Origin: Miniphocaeibacter halophilus
Lineage (GTDB): Bacteria; Bacillota; Clostridia; Tissierellales; Peptoniphilaceae
NCBI RefSeq assembly: GCF_016458825.1
Contig: NZ_CP066744.1
Span: forward strand, 625,001-689,000
Length of the DNA: 64,000 bases
Direction: 5' to 3'
Shown here one piece after another: positions 8,613 through 17,006 of the stretch (position 1 is the stretch's first letter; each line of letters starts with the position of its first letter). Below the pieces are notes generated by a model. It had not been told where the DNA came from and ran no database searches. It saw only the letters and a list, made by a program, of their open reading frames with translations. A program made the translations under genes and the position numbers.

Positions 8613-9275
8613 TTATATTCCTTCAAATTTCATATTTCTAGCAACTGTAATTTCCTCTACTAAATTATTGTAAAAACATTCAGAATGCTTTTTATTAATT
8701 TCTGCAATTTCTCTTGCTTCTTCAGTATAAAATAAGTTGTAAACTTTTTTTAATTTATTATTATATTCTCTAAAAAAAGAACTGGGATCTTCTTTTTTTC
8801 CAGTATGTATCATATTGTTTTCATTAACTGTATAAATAGGAATATTTACATAACCTTGGTATAGAAAGGTCCTTGCAATGCCTATAACTCCTGTTACATC
8901 TAATTTATCCGCATCAAAGATTATTTTAGCCTCTATTGTAACAGGTTTATTTTTTGTTCTGTATCTATGAGATACTATGCATTCCTTTACATGTTGACAG
9001 TCTCTTTCATTCCATCCTATTTTCTTTAAAAAAGCATAAGCAATTTCTCCACCTTCTTTTGCATGACATTTTTCAGGATTTTTAAACTGAACTTTTCTTC
9101 CTATGTCGTGTAGTAAAGCAGATGCAATTACAATTCTCTTATCAGCATTTTGATACTTACTAGCAATTATTTTAGAATAATTTAAAACTCTATAAACATG
9201 TTCAATATCATGGGCGGAATCATCCATGAATTTTAACATAAATTCCTCTATAGTTTTTTCTTCTTCCCTTACCAT
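8613..9275 (-). CDS. HD-domain phosphohydrolase
   Basis: HD-superfamily metal-dependent hydrolase. The metal-binding pattern is clear: AHDIEHVYRV, ALLHDIGR (the HD pair), CHAKEGGEIA and IVSHRY, then FDADKLD. These proteins act on phosphate esters; the substrate is not evident. ATG at 9275 is four bases after AGGAGG; an upstream ATG seven codons earlier lacks any site. It is the last gene of a minus-strand cluster with a methyltransferase and a thiamine-binding-like protein. Confidence 0.85.
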   Translation of the reverse strand: MVREEEKTIEEFMLKFMDDSAHDIEHVYRVLNYSKIIASKYQNADKRIVIASALLHDIGRKVQFKNPEKCHAKEGGEIAYAFLKKIGWNERDCQHVKECIVSHRYRTKNKPVTIEAKIIFDADKLDVTGVIGIARTFLYQGYVNIPIYTVNENNMIHTGKKEDPSSFFREYNNKLKKVYNLFYTEEAREIAEINKKHSECFYNNLVEEITVARNMKFEGI

Positions 9276-9314
9276 TTTACCTCCTAATATATCCATATTA
9301 GATTAATTTATACC

Positions 9315-9563
9315 TCAAGTATTTGATATAGTAATAACCATAGTAAAATCACTATTGGTTATATTTGTTATTCTCTCTAATAAATCATATATTTTACTTG
9401 TTTCACCTTTTAACACTGTGGACATATCTCCAATATTGTAATCTAAATCGGATTCTACCACTAATTCCAGTACCTTTTCCACTTCCGTATTTACCTTATC
9501 TTTTCCTAAGGGATAAAAACTAAGTTGACATGATATTAATTTTTCTTCTTGAATTTCACACAT
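9315..9563 (-). CDS. YkoF/MTH1187-type thiamine-binding family protein
   Basis: An 82-residue protein of the DUF77/thiamine-binding family. The opening CQLSFYPLG, the middle DLDYNIGDMSTVLKGE and the alternating helix-strand pattern match the ferredoxin-like fold of the family. Its start overlaps the end of the methyltransferase gene by 28 bases, with AGGTGGA six bases before ATG, so translation is probably coupled. Family members bind thiamine or related molecules; no transporter genes are adjacent, so the role here is open. Confidence 0.75.
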   Translation of the reverse strand: MCEIQEEKLISCQLSFYPLGKDKVNTEVEKVLELVVESDLDYNIGDMSTVLKGETSKIYDLLERITNITNSDFTMVITISNT

Positions 9564-10213
9564 ACAAATCCACCTATTTTTCCTTTTTCTTTTTCAATAA
9601 GCTCATTTTTAAAATTAAATTCATCTTCTCTAGCTGTTGGTGAAATATATAGGCACTCCTCTTTTTTAACAAAGCTATTTTTATCCAACCTTTTTATGTC
9701 TTCTCCTGTCTTAAACCTTGCTTTTTCATAAGCTGTTTCATTAAAAACATTACTACTATAGAATTTTTCCCATTCTCCACCTTTTTGAATAGTCCCTATT
9801 ACTATTGCTCCATTATTTTTTGTAACCCTTTTAATTTCATTATAAGCTTTTCTAGGCTCATAAATAAATTCAAAAGCTGTCATAGATATAGCTGCATCAA
9901 AATAAATATCTGAAAAATCTATATTATAACTACTCATATTATAAAATTCAACGCTTTCACCCTTGTATTTACTTTTCGCCTTATCTAACATCTTTTTAGA
10001 TATATCTATTCCTACTACTTTACAACCTAAATTTGCCAATTTATAACTAATATTTCCAGTCCCACAACCTATATCTAAAATTTTCATTCCCGGTTTAGGA
10101 TTTAAGCAATTAAATAACAGGTCGGTTTCTATTTGGTCTACAAATTTACCTATCTTTGTAGTGTACCATTCATCATACCCTTCATAAAATTCATCAAAAA
10201 TAATTTTCCCCAT
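9536..10213 (-). CDS. class I SAM-dependent methyltransferase
   Basis: The SAM-binding motif I is MKILDIGCGTGNISYKLA, followed by the acidic residue in VVGIDISKKML and motif IV in DAAISMTAFEFI. About 225 residues from the ATG at 10213, which has GAGGAG five bases upstream; an ATG 11 codons earlier lacks a site. It resembles small-molecule methyltransferases of the UbiE/Methyltransf_11 kind. The acceptor cannot be told. It heads the three-gene minus-strand cluster and is divergent from marR. Confidence 0.85.
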   Translation of the reverse strand: MGKIIFDEFYEGYDEWYTTKIGKFVDQIETDLLFNCLNPKPGMKILDIGCGTGNISYKLANLGCKVVGIDISKKMLDKAKSKYKGESVEFYNMSSYNIDFSDIYFDAAISMTAFEFIYEPRKAYNEIKRVTKNNGAIVIGTIQKGGEWEKFYSSNVFNETAYEKARFKTGEDIKRLDKNSFVKKEECLYISPTAREDEFNFKNELIEKEKGKIGGFVCVKFKKKN

Positions 10214-10331
10214 TTTTCTCCTCTTCATTTTTAAATTTAAAATCACCTTACTGTTTTAATATATATTTAATCTCAATTTCAAATTTATATCATTATTAAC
10301 TCTTATTCAATTAATATTATTATACTGTATC

Positions 10332-10383
10332 TTGACTAATTTATAGCTAATAGTATAATTAAAGATATGGTTCTTTTTAGAAC
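10332..10383 (+). promoter_or_regulatory. marR promoter with palindromic operator candidate
   Basis: A -35 TTGACT (10332-10337) and a perfect -10 TATAAT (10354-10359) are 16 bases apart. The palindrome GTTCTTTTTAGAAC (10370-10383) overlaps the expected start of transcription. This is where a MarR protein would repress its own operon. The binding assignment is inference. Confidence 0.65.
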
Positions 10384-10399
10384 TAATTTGAGGTGTATT

Positions 10400-10843
10400 A
10401 TGGATAAAGATTTTAATATGTTAGTAAATTTTAGACAAATAATAAAATTTTTTGAATTTAGTCTACAAGATATAAGAAAAAAATATAATTTAACGAAAAT
10501 AGAAATGGATATTATAAGTTTTTTATTTAATAATCCAAGTTATGATACTGCATCTGATATTGTAGAGTTACGTATGCTACAAAAGGGAAATGTTTCCCAA
10601 GCTGTGGACCTCTTAATAAAAAAAGAACTTTTGATAAAAAAAACAGATGCTTTAGATAAAAGAAAAATCCATTTAATTTTAACTGAAAATTCAAATAATA
10701 TAACTGAGGAAATTTCCAATGCTAAATTAAAGTTTAAACAACAGATTTTTAAAGATTTTACAACTGAAGAATTAGACACCTACAATTACTTAAATAATAA
10801 AATTGTTAATAATGTAAAAACAGAACTGGGAAAGGATGAATAA
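10400..10843 (+). CDS. MarR family transcriptional regulator
   Basis: Winged-helix regulator of 147 residues from the ATG at 10400 (GAGGTG six bases upstream). The recognition region reads VELRMLQKGNVSQAVDLLIKKELL, followed by the wing KTDALDKRKIHLILTE, the D-x-R-x pattern of MarR proteins. It sits directly before a MATE exporter gene, with one base between the genes. The likely role is ligand-relieved repression of that exporter through the palindrome at 10370-10383. Confidence 0.88.
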   Translation: MDKDFNMLVNFRQIIKFFEFSLQDIRKKYNLTKIEMDIISFLFNNPSYDTASDIVELRMLQKGNVSQAVDLLIKKELLIKKTDALDKRKIHLILTENSNNITEEISNAKLKFKQQIFKDFTTEELDTYNYLNNKIVNNVKTELGKDE

Positions 10844-10844
10844 A

Positions 10845-12203
10845 ATGAATGAAGACAGAGATTTTTTAGGTACTGAACCTCTTGGAAAGCTACTACGAAA
10901 ACTAGCTATTCCAACAGTTGTCGCCCAAATAATCAATATGCTATACAATTTAGTAGACCGAATGTACATAGGTCATATTCCGGAGGAAGGCCATCTCGCT
11001 TTAACAGGTCTTGGTGTATGTATGCCTATTATAATGATAGTTTCAGCCTTTGCTGCTTTAGTTAGTAACGGTGGTGCTCCAAGGGCATCTATTTTTATGG
11101 GAAAGGGCGATAGTGAATCGGCAGAAAAAACATTAGGCAATTCCTTCTTTTTACAAATAATAGTTTCCATAGTTCTAACTATTGTATTATTAATTTGGAA
11201 CAGGGATTTTCTTATGGCCTTTGGTGCTAGTGAAAACACCATTGAATACGCTGTAGATTATATGAATATATATGCCATAGGTACAATTTTTGTCCAACTT
11301 ACTTTAGGAATGAATGCATTTATTACTGCCCAAGGCTTTGCAAAAATAGGAATGTATTCTGTTCTTATTGGTGCTGTAACAAATATAGTTTTAGATCCAA
11401 TTTTTATATTTGCTTTTAATATGGGCGTTAAGGGAGCAGCCTTAGCTACAATAATATCCCAAGCTTTATCTTGTATATGGGTGGTGTCCTTCCTACTTGG
11501 CAAAAAGACCTTCTTGAAAATTAAACCTAAATACTTTAAACTTCAAGCTAATATAATAATACCTAGTTTAACCTTAGGTTTAGCTACATTTATTATGCAA
11601 GCAAGTGAATCTATTATATTTGTTGCCTTTAACTCATCTTTGTTGAAATACGGTGGTGATATAGCTGTAGGAGCAATGACTATTTTAACCTCTGTAATGC
11701 AGTTTGCAATGTTACCTTTACAAGGTTTAGGACAAGGGGCTCAACCTATAATTTCCTATAATTATGGAGCAAAGAACAAGGAAAGAGTTTTAGGTGGTTT
11801 TAAATTACTTTTAAAATACAGTTTAATATATTCCTTATCCCTATGGGCTTTTGTAATGATATTCCCAAAATTATTTGCCAGCATGTTTACAAATAATATT
11901 GAACTAATTAACTATACTAAAACTGCCTTACGTATTTATTTAGCAGTGCTTTTCATATTTGGAATTCAAATAGCATGCCAAATGACCTTTACTTCCCTAG
12001 GAAATGCTAAAGAGTCAATAATGGTTGCAATTACTAGAAAATTTGTATTATTAATTCCTTTTATATATATAATGCCTAGAGTCTTTACATCTAATAAGGC
12101 TTTTGCAGTATATGCAGCAGAACCGGTTGCAGATATTTTAGCTGTTACCTTTACAGTATTACTCTTTAGAAAACAATTTAAAAAAGCCTTGGATAAAATA
12201 TAA
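10845..12203 (+). CDS. MATE family multidrug/Na+ antiporter
   Basis: Twelve-helix exporter of about 452 residues. MATE features include FLGTEPLGKLLRKLAIPTVVAQIINMLYN at the N-terminus, NGGAPRASIFMGKGD between helices 2 and 3, and LPLQGLGQGAQPIISYNYGAK at the start of the second half. These place it in the NorM/DinF-type branch. ATG at 10845 is nine bases after GGAAAGG; an ATG three codons earlier overlaps the marR stop. Substrate unknown. Control by the adjacent MarR is likely. Confidence 0.92.
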   Translation: MNEDRDFLGTEPLGKLLRKLAIPTVVAQIINMLYNLVDRMYIGHIPEEGHLALTGLGVCMPIIMIVSAFAALVSNGGAPRASIFMGKGDSESAEKTLGNSFFLQIIVSIVLTIVLLIWNRDFLMAFGASENTIEYAVDYMNIYAIGTIFVQLTLGMNAFITAQGFAKIGMYSVLIGAVTNIVLDPIFIFAFNMGVKGAALATIISQALSCIWVVSFLLGKKTFLKIKPKYFKLQANIIIPSLTLGLATFIMQASESIIFVAFNSSLLKYGGDIAVGAMTILTSVMQFAMLPLQGLGQGAQPIISYNYGAKNKERVLGGFKLLLKYSLIYSLSLWAFVMIFPKLFASMFTNNIELINYTKTALRIYLAVLFIFGIQIACQMTFTSLGNAKESIMVAITRKFVLLIPFIYIMPRVFTSNKAFAVYAAEPVADILAVTFTVLLFRKQFKKALDKI

Positions 12204-12214
12204 TTATATTCGGT

Positions 12215-12280
12215 TATATAAATGAATTTAAAAAAGACGATAGTTTAAAAACCATCGTCTTTTTTAAATTCATTTATATA
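12215..12280. terminator. bidirectional terminator with a 27-bp perfect stem
   Basis: Arms 12215-12241 and 12254-12280 are exact reverse complements, with a 12-base loop and A/T runs inside the arms. It ends the MATE unit on the plus strand and the nitroreductase on the minus strand. The right arm is also coding sequence for the last residues of the nitroreductase. Confidence 0.9.
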
Positions 12281-12985
12281 TTTTTCACTGGAACGATTCA
12301 TTTCCTCTGAAAATTTAGAATTATATTTTCTTTTACAAAATTTTCCTATCCAATTTTCAAAAGTATTATTTCCTATATTATGTCTAACTAAATCTACCAG
12401 CTCTTCATCTTTTAATTCCTTATAATTATTTTCATGAACTATTGTTTTAATACTAGGTCTTTTTGGTTTATTTCTTACTTTTTGATTTTCTGTAGGATAA
12501 CCATATACTGCCATTGTAATTGGAAGGACGTTTTTCGGTAGTTTTAAAAGTGCCTTTACCTTCTCGTAATTTTCCAGTATATCTCCTATATAACAAGAGC
12601 CAATTCCAAAACTCTCTGCTGCCACTACGGTATTTTGTGCTGCTATTACCGTATCTGAAATTGAAAGAAGCATATCGCCAAATCCTAATTCTCTAGGTTG
12701 ACAATTTCCATATTCATATAGATCATACCATTTTTTATAATCTGAACAAAAAACCAATACCAAGGAAGCTTTTGCTATAAATGGTTGATTATCACATAGA
12801 ATAGCCAGTTCATCCTTTATTTTTTGATCTGTAACTTTTATTATTGAATAAAGTTGTTGATTTCCGGCTGAAGGCGCTTCGATTGCTGCTTTTAAAATTT
12901 CATTTGTTATTTCTTCTGGAATATCCTTTTCAATATATTGTCTTACAGATTTTCTGTTTTTAATTTGTCTTATTATTTCGTTCAT
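12245..12985 (-). CDS. nitroreductase family protein (FMN, NfsA/FRP-like)
   Basis: FMN-dependent reductase of 246 residues. The start IRQIKNRKSVRQYIEKDIP is the typical FMN-phosphate-binding RxSxR motif, followed by EAPSAGNQQ and, in the C-terminal half, GIGSCYIGDIL. The length and extended C-terminal tail fit the NfsA/FRP group. Its ATG follows the proS stop with no gap (TAGATG) and no good ribosome site, so translation should depend on ribosomes finishing proS. The last residues are encoded inside a terminator stem. Confidence 0.88.
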   Translation of the reverse strand: MNEIIRQIKNRKSVRQYIEKDIPEEITNEILKAAIEAPSAGNQQLYSIIKVTDQKIKDELAILCDNQPFIAKASLVLVFCSDYKKWYDLYEYGNCQPRELGFGDMLLSISDTVIAAQNTVVAAESFGIGSCYIGDILENYEKVKALLKLPKNVLPITMAVYGYPTENQKVRNKPKRPSIKTIVHENNYKELKDEELVDLVRHNIGNNTFENWIGKFCKRKYNSKFSEEMNRSSEKYINEFKKDDGF

Positions 12986-14728
12986 CTATCTATAAAATGT
13001 ATCTAAGTATTTTAATTCTGATGAAATTTCCTTCATTACTTCTTCTATTGCTTCTTCTGATGAAATTTCTTTATTTACCATTTCTTTTCTTGTTGAATAT
13101 TCAACTATATTATCCGTTGCACCTTTTCCAACGGTTATTCTAAGAGGTATACCTATTAAATCCCTATCGTTGAATTTTACTCCAGCTCTTTCCTTTCTAT
13201 CATCTAAAAGAACTTCTACTCCTTTTAAAACCAATTCTTCATATATTCTATTTCCCACTTCTATTTGTTCCTTATTTTTGCTATTAATAACAGTTACAAT
13301 CACATGGTAAGGTGCAACGACCAATGGCCAAATTATACCTTTTTCATCGTGATTTTGTTCAACCACTGCTGTAACAGATCTTGTAACTCCTATTCCATAG
13401 GAACCCATATAAAAATATTTTTCTTTTCCATTCTCATCTAAATACTTTGCATCTAAACTTTTGGAATATTTAGTACCTAATTGGAAAATATTACCAACTT
13501 CTATTCCCCTTGCAGATTTTAATACAGAGCCTGTATTAGGATCAATGTCCCCTTCTTGAATCATCAATAAATCTTTTGCAATTTCTCCATTAAAATCCCT
13601 GCCGAAATTCGCATATCTATAATGATGATCCTCTTCATTTGCTCCAATAACAACATTTCGCATTTCCGTTAACCTAGAATCTATTATAACCCTTACATCC
13701 TCCGGTGTTTTTTCCGTTGGTCCTGTAAATCCTGGAGCGGAATTTAAAAGATTTACGATTTCTTCATCATTCATCATAGCAATTTCATGTTCCGGAGCTC
13801 CTAAATATGAAACTAATTTCGACATATTTAATTCCCTATCACCTGGAATAAAAACTAATACAGGTTTTCCTTCAACAATTAAATCAATTGCTTTTGCACA
13901 ATGACTTTTTGGAACTTCCAAGTAATTTGCAACATCCTCTATTGTCTTACAATTAGGTGTTGTTACTTTTTCCATAGGTAAAACAGTAATATTTGAATCG
14001 TCAACAGAATAATAAACTTCTGCCTTTTCATCAGTTGCGGCAAAGTCACTATCTTCACTATAAAATATTACCCCTTCTCCAACATCTGAAAGAGCAATAA
14101 ATTCATGAGAGCTATTTCCTCCCATTGCTCCTGCATCTCCTGCCACTACTTTGTAATTTAACTTTAGTCTATCGAATATAACTTCATAGGATCTCCACAT
14201 ATTCATATATGCTTCCTTCATAGTTTCTTCATCTGTGTCAAAGGAGTATGCATCCTTCATTAAAAATTCTCTAGCCCTATTTATTCCAAATCTAGGTCTT
14301 TTTTCATCTCTGTATTTTGTTTGAATTTGATAAATATTTAAAGGAAGTTGTTTATAACTTTTTATCTCTCCCTTAATTAAAGTTGTAAAATATTCTTCTG
14401 CCGTTGGTCCTAAACAAAATTCCCTTGAATTTCTATCATGTAACTTAAACATTTCCGGACCAAAGGTGTCCCATCTACCAGATTGGTCCCAAATTTCTCT
14501 TGGCTGTAAAGCAGACATTAATATTTCCTGAGCTCCAAAATTATCCATTTCTTCCCTAACGATATTTTCTATTTTTCTTACGACCCTATATCCTAAAGGT
14601 AGGTATGAATAAATACCGGCTGCTGATTTTCTTATCATACCGGAGCGTAATAATAATTTATGACTGGCTATTTCTGCGTCAGCCGGATCTTCCCTAAGTG
14701 TTGGCATATAAAATTTCGACATTTTCAT
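12986..14728 (-). CDS. proS: prolyl-tRNA synthetase, bacterial type
   Basis: Class II synthetase of 580 residues, the size of the bacterial type with the editing (INS) domain. Motif 2 is seen in IQTKYRDEKRPRFGINRAREFLMKDAYSF, and motif 3 in MGSYGIGVTRSVTAVVEQ. The editing domain spans about 225-400, with SHCAKAIDL and GPTEKTPEDV. The start has AGGGGG eight bases upstream. A Pro-specific T-box leader lies 140 bases upstream and controls this gene and the coupled nitroreductase. Confidence 0.97.
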   Translation of the reverse strand: MKMSKFYMPTLREDPADAEIASHKLLLRSGMIRKSAAGIYSYLPLGYRVVRKIENIVREEMDNFGAQEILMSALQPREIWDQSGRWDTFGPEMFKLHDRNSREFCLGPTAEEYFTTLIKGEIKSYKQLPLNIYQIQTKYRDEKRPRFGINRAREFLMKDAYSFDTDEETMKEAYMNMWRSYEVIFDRLKLNYKVVAGDAGAMGGNSSHEFIALSDVGEGVIFYSEDSDFAATDEKAEVYYSVDDSNITVLPMEKVTTPNCKTIEDVANYLEVPKSHCAKAIDLIVEGKPVLVFIPGDRELNMSKLVSYLGAPEHEIAMMNDEEIVNLLNSAPGFTGPTEKTPEDVRVIIDSRLTEMRNVVIGANEEDHHYRYANFGRDFNGEIAKDLLMIQEGDIDPNTGSVLKSARGIEVGNIFQLGTKYSKSLDAKYLDENGKEKYFYMGSYGIGVTRSVTAVVEQNHDEKGIIWPLVVAPYHVIVTVINSKNKEQIEVGNRIYEELVLKGVEVLLDDRKERAGVKFNDRDLIGIPLRITVGKGATDNIVEYSTRKEMVNKEISSEEAIEEVMKEISSELKYLDTFYR

Positions 14729-14828
14729 AATAATAACCCCCTATTATTTACAATTCATTTCTATTTTCTTACTTATCTACAAATTAATATAATTTTTATA
14801 ATATCTTATAGTTTAAACAGCTTCCTTT

Positions 14829-14865
14829 GACCTACCTACAACTTATTAGGTAAAATTGGTAGGTC
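14829..14865 (-). repeat. GACCTACC hairpin after the proS T-box
   Basis: GACCTACC (14829-14836) and GGTAGGTC (14858-14865) form a perfect eight-pair stem. It starts two bases after the poly-U of the proS T-box terminator. A related GACCTA...TAGGTC structure follows the cysS T-box in the same relative position. Confidence 0.6.
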
Positions 14866-14867
14866 AT

Positions 14868-15070
14868 AAAAAAAGAGTCCTTCACCTAACAGAAGGCGAA
14901 AGACTACGCGGTACCACTTCATTTAATCCTATGGATTATCTCTAAAGCTATAAGGCACAACCCTGTATGTTTTCATACATCCTCTAAGATAGGTTCATTA
15001 ACTTCATTTAAAAGTTTTCACCAACCACTTTCTCTCTAAAAAAATCCATTAATTACTATTTCTCTTCTTT
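14868..15070 (-). promoter_or_regulatory. T-box leader, Pro specific (proS)
   Basis: Minus-strand T-box sequence GAAGTGGTACCGCG at 14907-14920 is followed by a long terminator stem (about 14875-14905) and seven U. Upstream are the AGAGAGAAAG stem I start near 15028-15037 and a CCT proline specifier at 14991-14993 within GAACCTATC. Uncharged tRNA-Pro should promote readthrough into proS. Confidence 0.92.
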
Positions 15071-15115
15071 GGAATAAATTGATTTTATCATAGGTAAATA
15101 TTTTTGTAAACTTAA

Positions 15116-16015
15116 TTACCAATAGTTCCTTTTCCACTTTCTATTACTCATAATGGAAACAATTAATAAAATTATCCATCCAATTATTGTCCAACTTAAT
15201 AAGATACATAAAAAGAATAATGGAATTTTAGCATTACCCTTACAATTGAAAAATGGAAGCAATAAAAACAATATAATAAATAATATGCCAATATTAATTA
15301 TTTTATCTCCTAAAAAGGATAAATCAATAGAAAAAATTTCCATTAAGTAATACCTTGCAGGCTCTACCAAAACCGTTGATAAGACTAAAGACATAATTGT
15401 CACTAAAATATTATATATAATATTTCTTATTCTTTTCCAAATTCGTTTTCGTCTTTTTTTCTTTTCTATTCTCTCTTCTTCTAGCTTTTCGTTAGAATAA
15501 TCTTCCTTCCTTTTTCTATTATCTTCCTTTCGAAAATTAGAAAATCTACTTCTTGGTTTTTCTTTTTCTTCATCATTATTTTTTCTTGGTTCGTCATTTA
15601 TGGAAGATTTGTCAAAATATTCTTTTTTCTTTTCTTTGTTCTTCTTAATACTATCAAAGAGGTTGTAATCTGACCTTTCAAATAAAATTCTTTTTTTTGT
15701 ATCCTCTAAATCATCATCTTCAACATTATATCTACTGGTTTCGTCCTGATATTCAGCGTGAACTTTTTTGTTTTTATCTGTACTAATATCTATTTCTTCT
15801 AATTCCTCTTCAACTTCATCCTTCGATAAAAACTGACTAAAGTCATATTTCCCTTCTTTTTTCTCCATATCCGTTTCTATTTCATAATATTCAATTGTTT
15901 GTGTACTTTGACTTTTCTCTTTATTATTTTCTGTAAAATTCTCAATTGGTTTCCCACATGAAATACAGAACTTATAATCTTTTTCTATTTTTTCGCCACA
16001 GTATTTGCAACGCAT
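15116..16015 (-). CDS. zinc-ribbon membrane protein
   Basis: Begins with a zinc ribbon, CKYCGEKIEKDYKFCISCG (residues 3-21). A long, highly charged, poorly ordered stretch follows (about 25-190). The C-terminal part has three hydrophobic segments. The last one, with SWTIIGWIILLIVS, recalls the GWTxxGW helix of superinfection-immunity-like small membrane proteins. AAGGAG precedes ATG. It lies upstream of the proS T-box on the same strand. A second gene at 26.2 kb has the same general plan. Function unknown. Confidence 0.65.
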   Translation of the reverse strand: MRCKYCGEKIEKDYKFCISCGKPIENFTENNKEKSQSTQTIEYYEIETDMEKKEGKYDFSQFLSKDEVEEELEEIDISTDKNKKVHAEYQDETSRYNVEDDDLEDTKKRILFERSDYNLFDSIKKNKEKKKEYFDKSSINDEPRKNNDEEKEKPRSRFSNFRKEDNRKRKEDYSNEKLEEERIEKKKRRKRIWKRIRNIIYNILVTIMSLVLSTVLVEPARYYLMEIFSIDLSFLGDKIINIGILFIILFLLLPFFNCKGNAKIPLFFLCILLSWTIIGWIILLIVSIMSNRKWKRNYW

Positions 16016-16142
16016 ATTAACTCCTTATAATAAACAATTATTTGATATTAAGTAATTATATCATATGAATCTTTTATAAATTGTTACATTATTTCAAAAA
16101 ATATTGAAAAACTGATAAAATACTATAATAAGGGGTGATTTC

Positions 16143-16658
16143 ATGAATAATTTATTTCTAAATAGACGTTCTGTAAGGAAATTTAAAGATAGGAAAGTTG
16201 AAGAGGAAAAAATTAATAAAATATTGGAAATTACATTAACAGCACCATCCGGAAGAAATAGAAAGCCATGGGATATTATTGTTGTAAATAAAAGGGAGCT
16301 TATTAATAAAATTGCAGATGCCAGACCTGAAGCTATTAGTTTTCTTAAAACTGCACCTTTAGCCATGGTTGTTGTTATGGACCTAGAGTCAGGCACCGCT
16401 ATTGCCGACGGAGCCATTATTGCTTCCTATATACAGCTTGCTGCTGAACTGGAGGGCCTAAATACCTGTTGGGGACATGCCTTTGAAAAAATCAATCTAA
16501 AAGGCGAAAATGTAGAAGAAAAAATTAGAGAAGTACTAAATATTCCTGAAAATAAAAATATACTTTGTACTATAGGAATTGGTTATGGTGATGAAGATAA
16601 AGAACCTCATGATATTAAAAATCTACCTATGAATAAAGTACATTTTAACAAGTATTAA
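16143..16658 (+). CDS. nitroreductase family protein (short form)
   Basis: FMN-type reductase of 171 residues. The start FLNRRSVRKFKDRKVEEEKI is the FMN-binding RRSVRKF motif, TAPSGRNRKPW follows, and GLNTCWGHAF lies in the second half. The length matches the short nitroreductase branch, unlike the longer relative at 12.2 kb. A GGGGTGA site precedes ATG. It stands alone on the plus strand, upstream of the ISL3 element. Substrate unknown. Confidence 0.85.
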   Translation: MNNLFLNRRSVRKFKDRKVEEEKINKILEITLTAPSGRNRKPWDIIVVNKRELINKIADARPEAISFLKTAPLAMVVVMDLESGTAIADGAIIASYIQLAAELEGLNTCWGHAFEKINLKGENVEEKIREVLNIPENKNILCTIGIGYGDEDKEPHDIKNLPMNKVHFNKY

Positions 16659-16873
16659 AAAGATAATACAATTAACAAAAACCCAGTAAATTATACTAAA
16701 TTCAGGCTGTTGACAATAAAGTATCAACAGCCTGTAATTAATTGGACATTAAGTTACTATTATAAAAAATTAATGTCCATCTGTTGATATTAGTTATCAG
16801 ATAATATATAATAATTATAAATATATTATAGACTTTTTAATAATTTCTATAATATATTTTTTGTTTTTATTTA
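16659..16873. other. intergenic region with three hairpins
   Basis: Three separate inverted repeats are present: 11-bp arms at 16703-16713/16724-16734, 10-bp arms at 16743-16752/16770-16779, and 11-bp arms at 16821-16831/16847-16857. Only the third is followed by a T-run. They probably end transcription of the nitroreductase. No coding sequence is seen. Confidence 0.6.
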
Positions 16874-16887
16874 GGTTCTATAATTTA

Positions 16888-16934
16888 TGGTGTTGGTGAA
16901 GAAAAATGAAAATCTTCTCCAGCACCATTTTTTT
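16888..16934 (+). terminator. terminator inside the left end of the ISL3 element
   Basis: Arms 16888-16902 and 16913-16927 pair at 14 of 15 positions (one G-U, one mismatch) and are followed by seven T. The left arm overlaps the terminal repeat. It should block incoming transcripts from reaching the transposase gene. Confidence 0.75.
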
Positions 16935-17006
16935 ATAAAAAAAGAGACATAACAACCATTTTTCCGATACAATAAATTCACTACAAAATACCAATCGGAG
17001 GTCATT

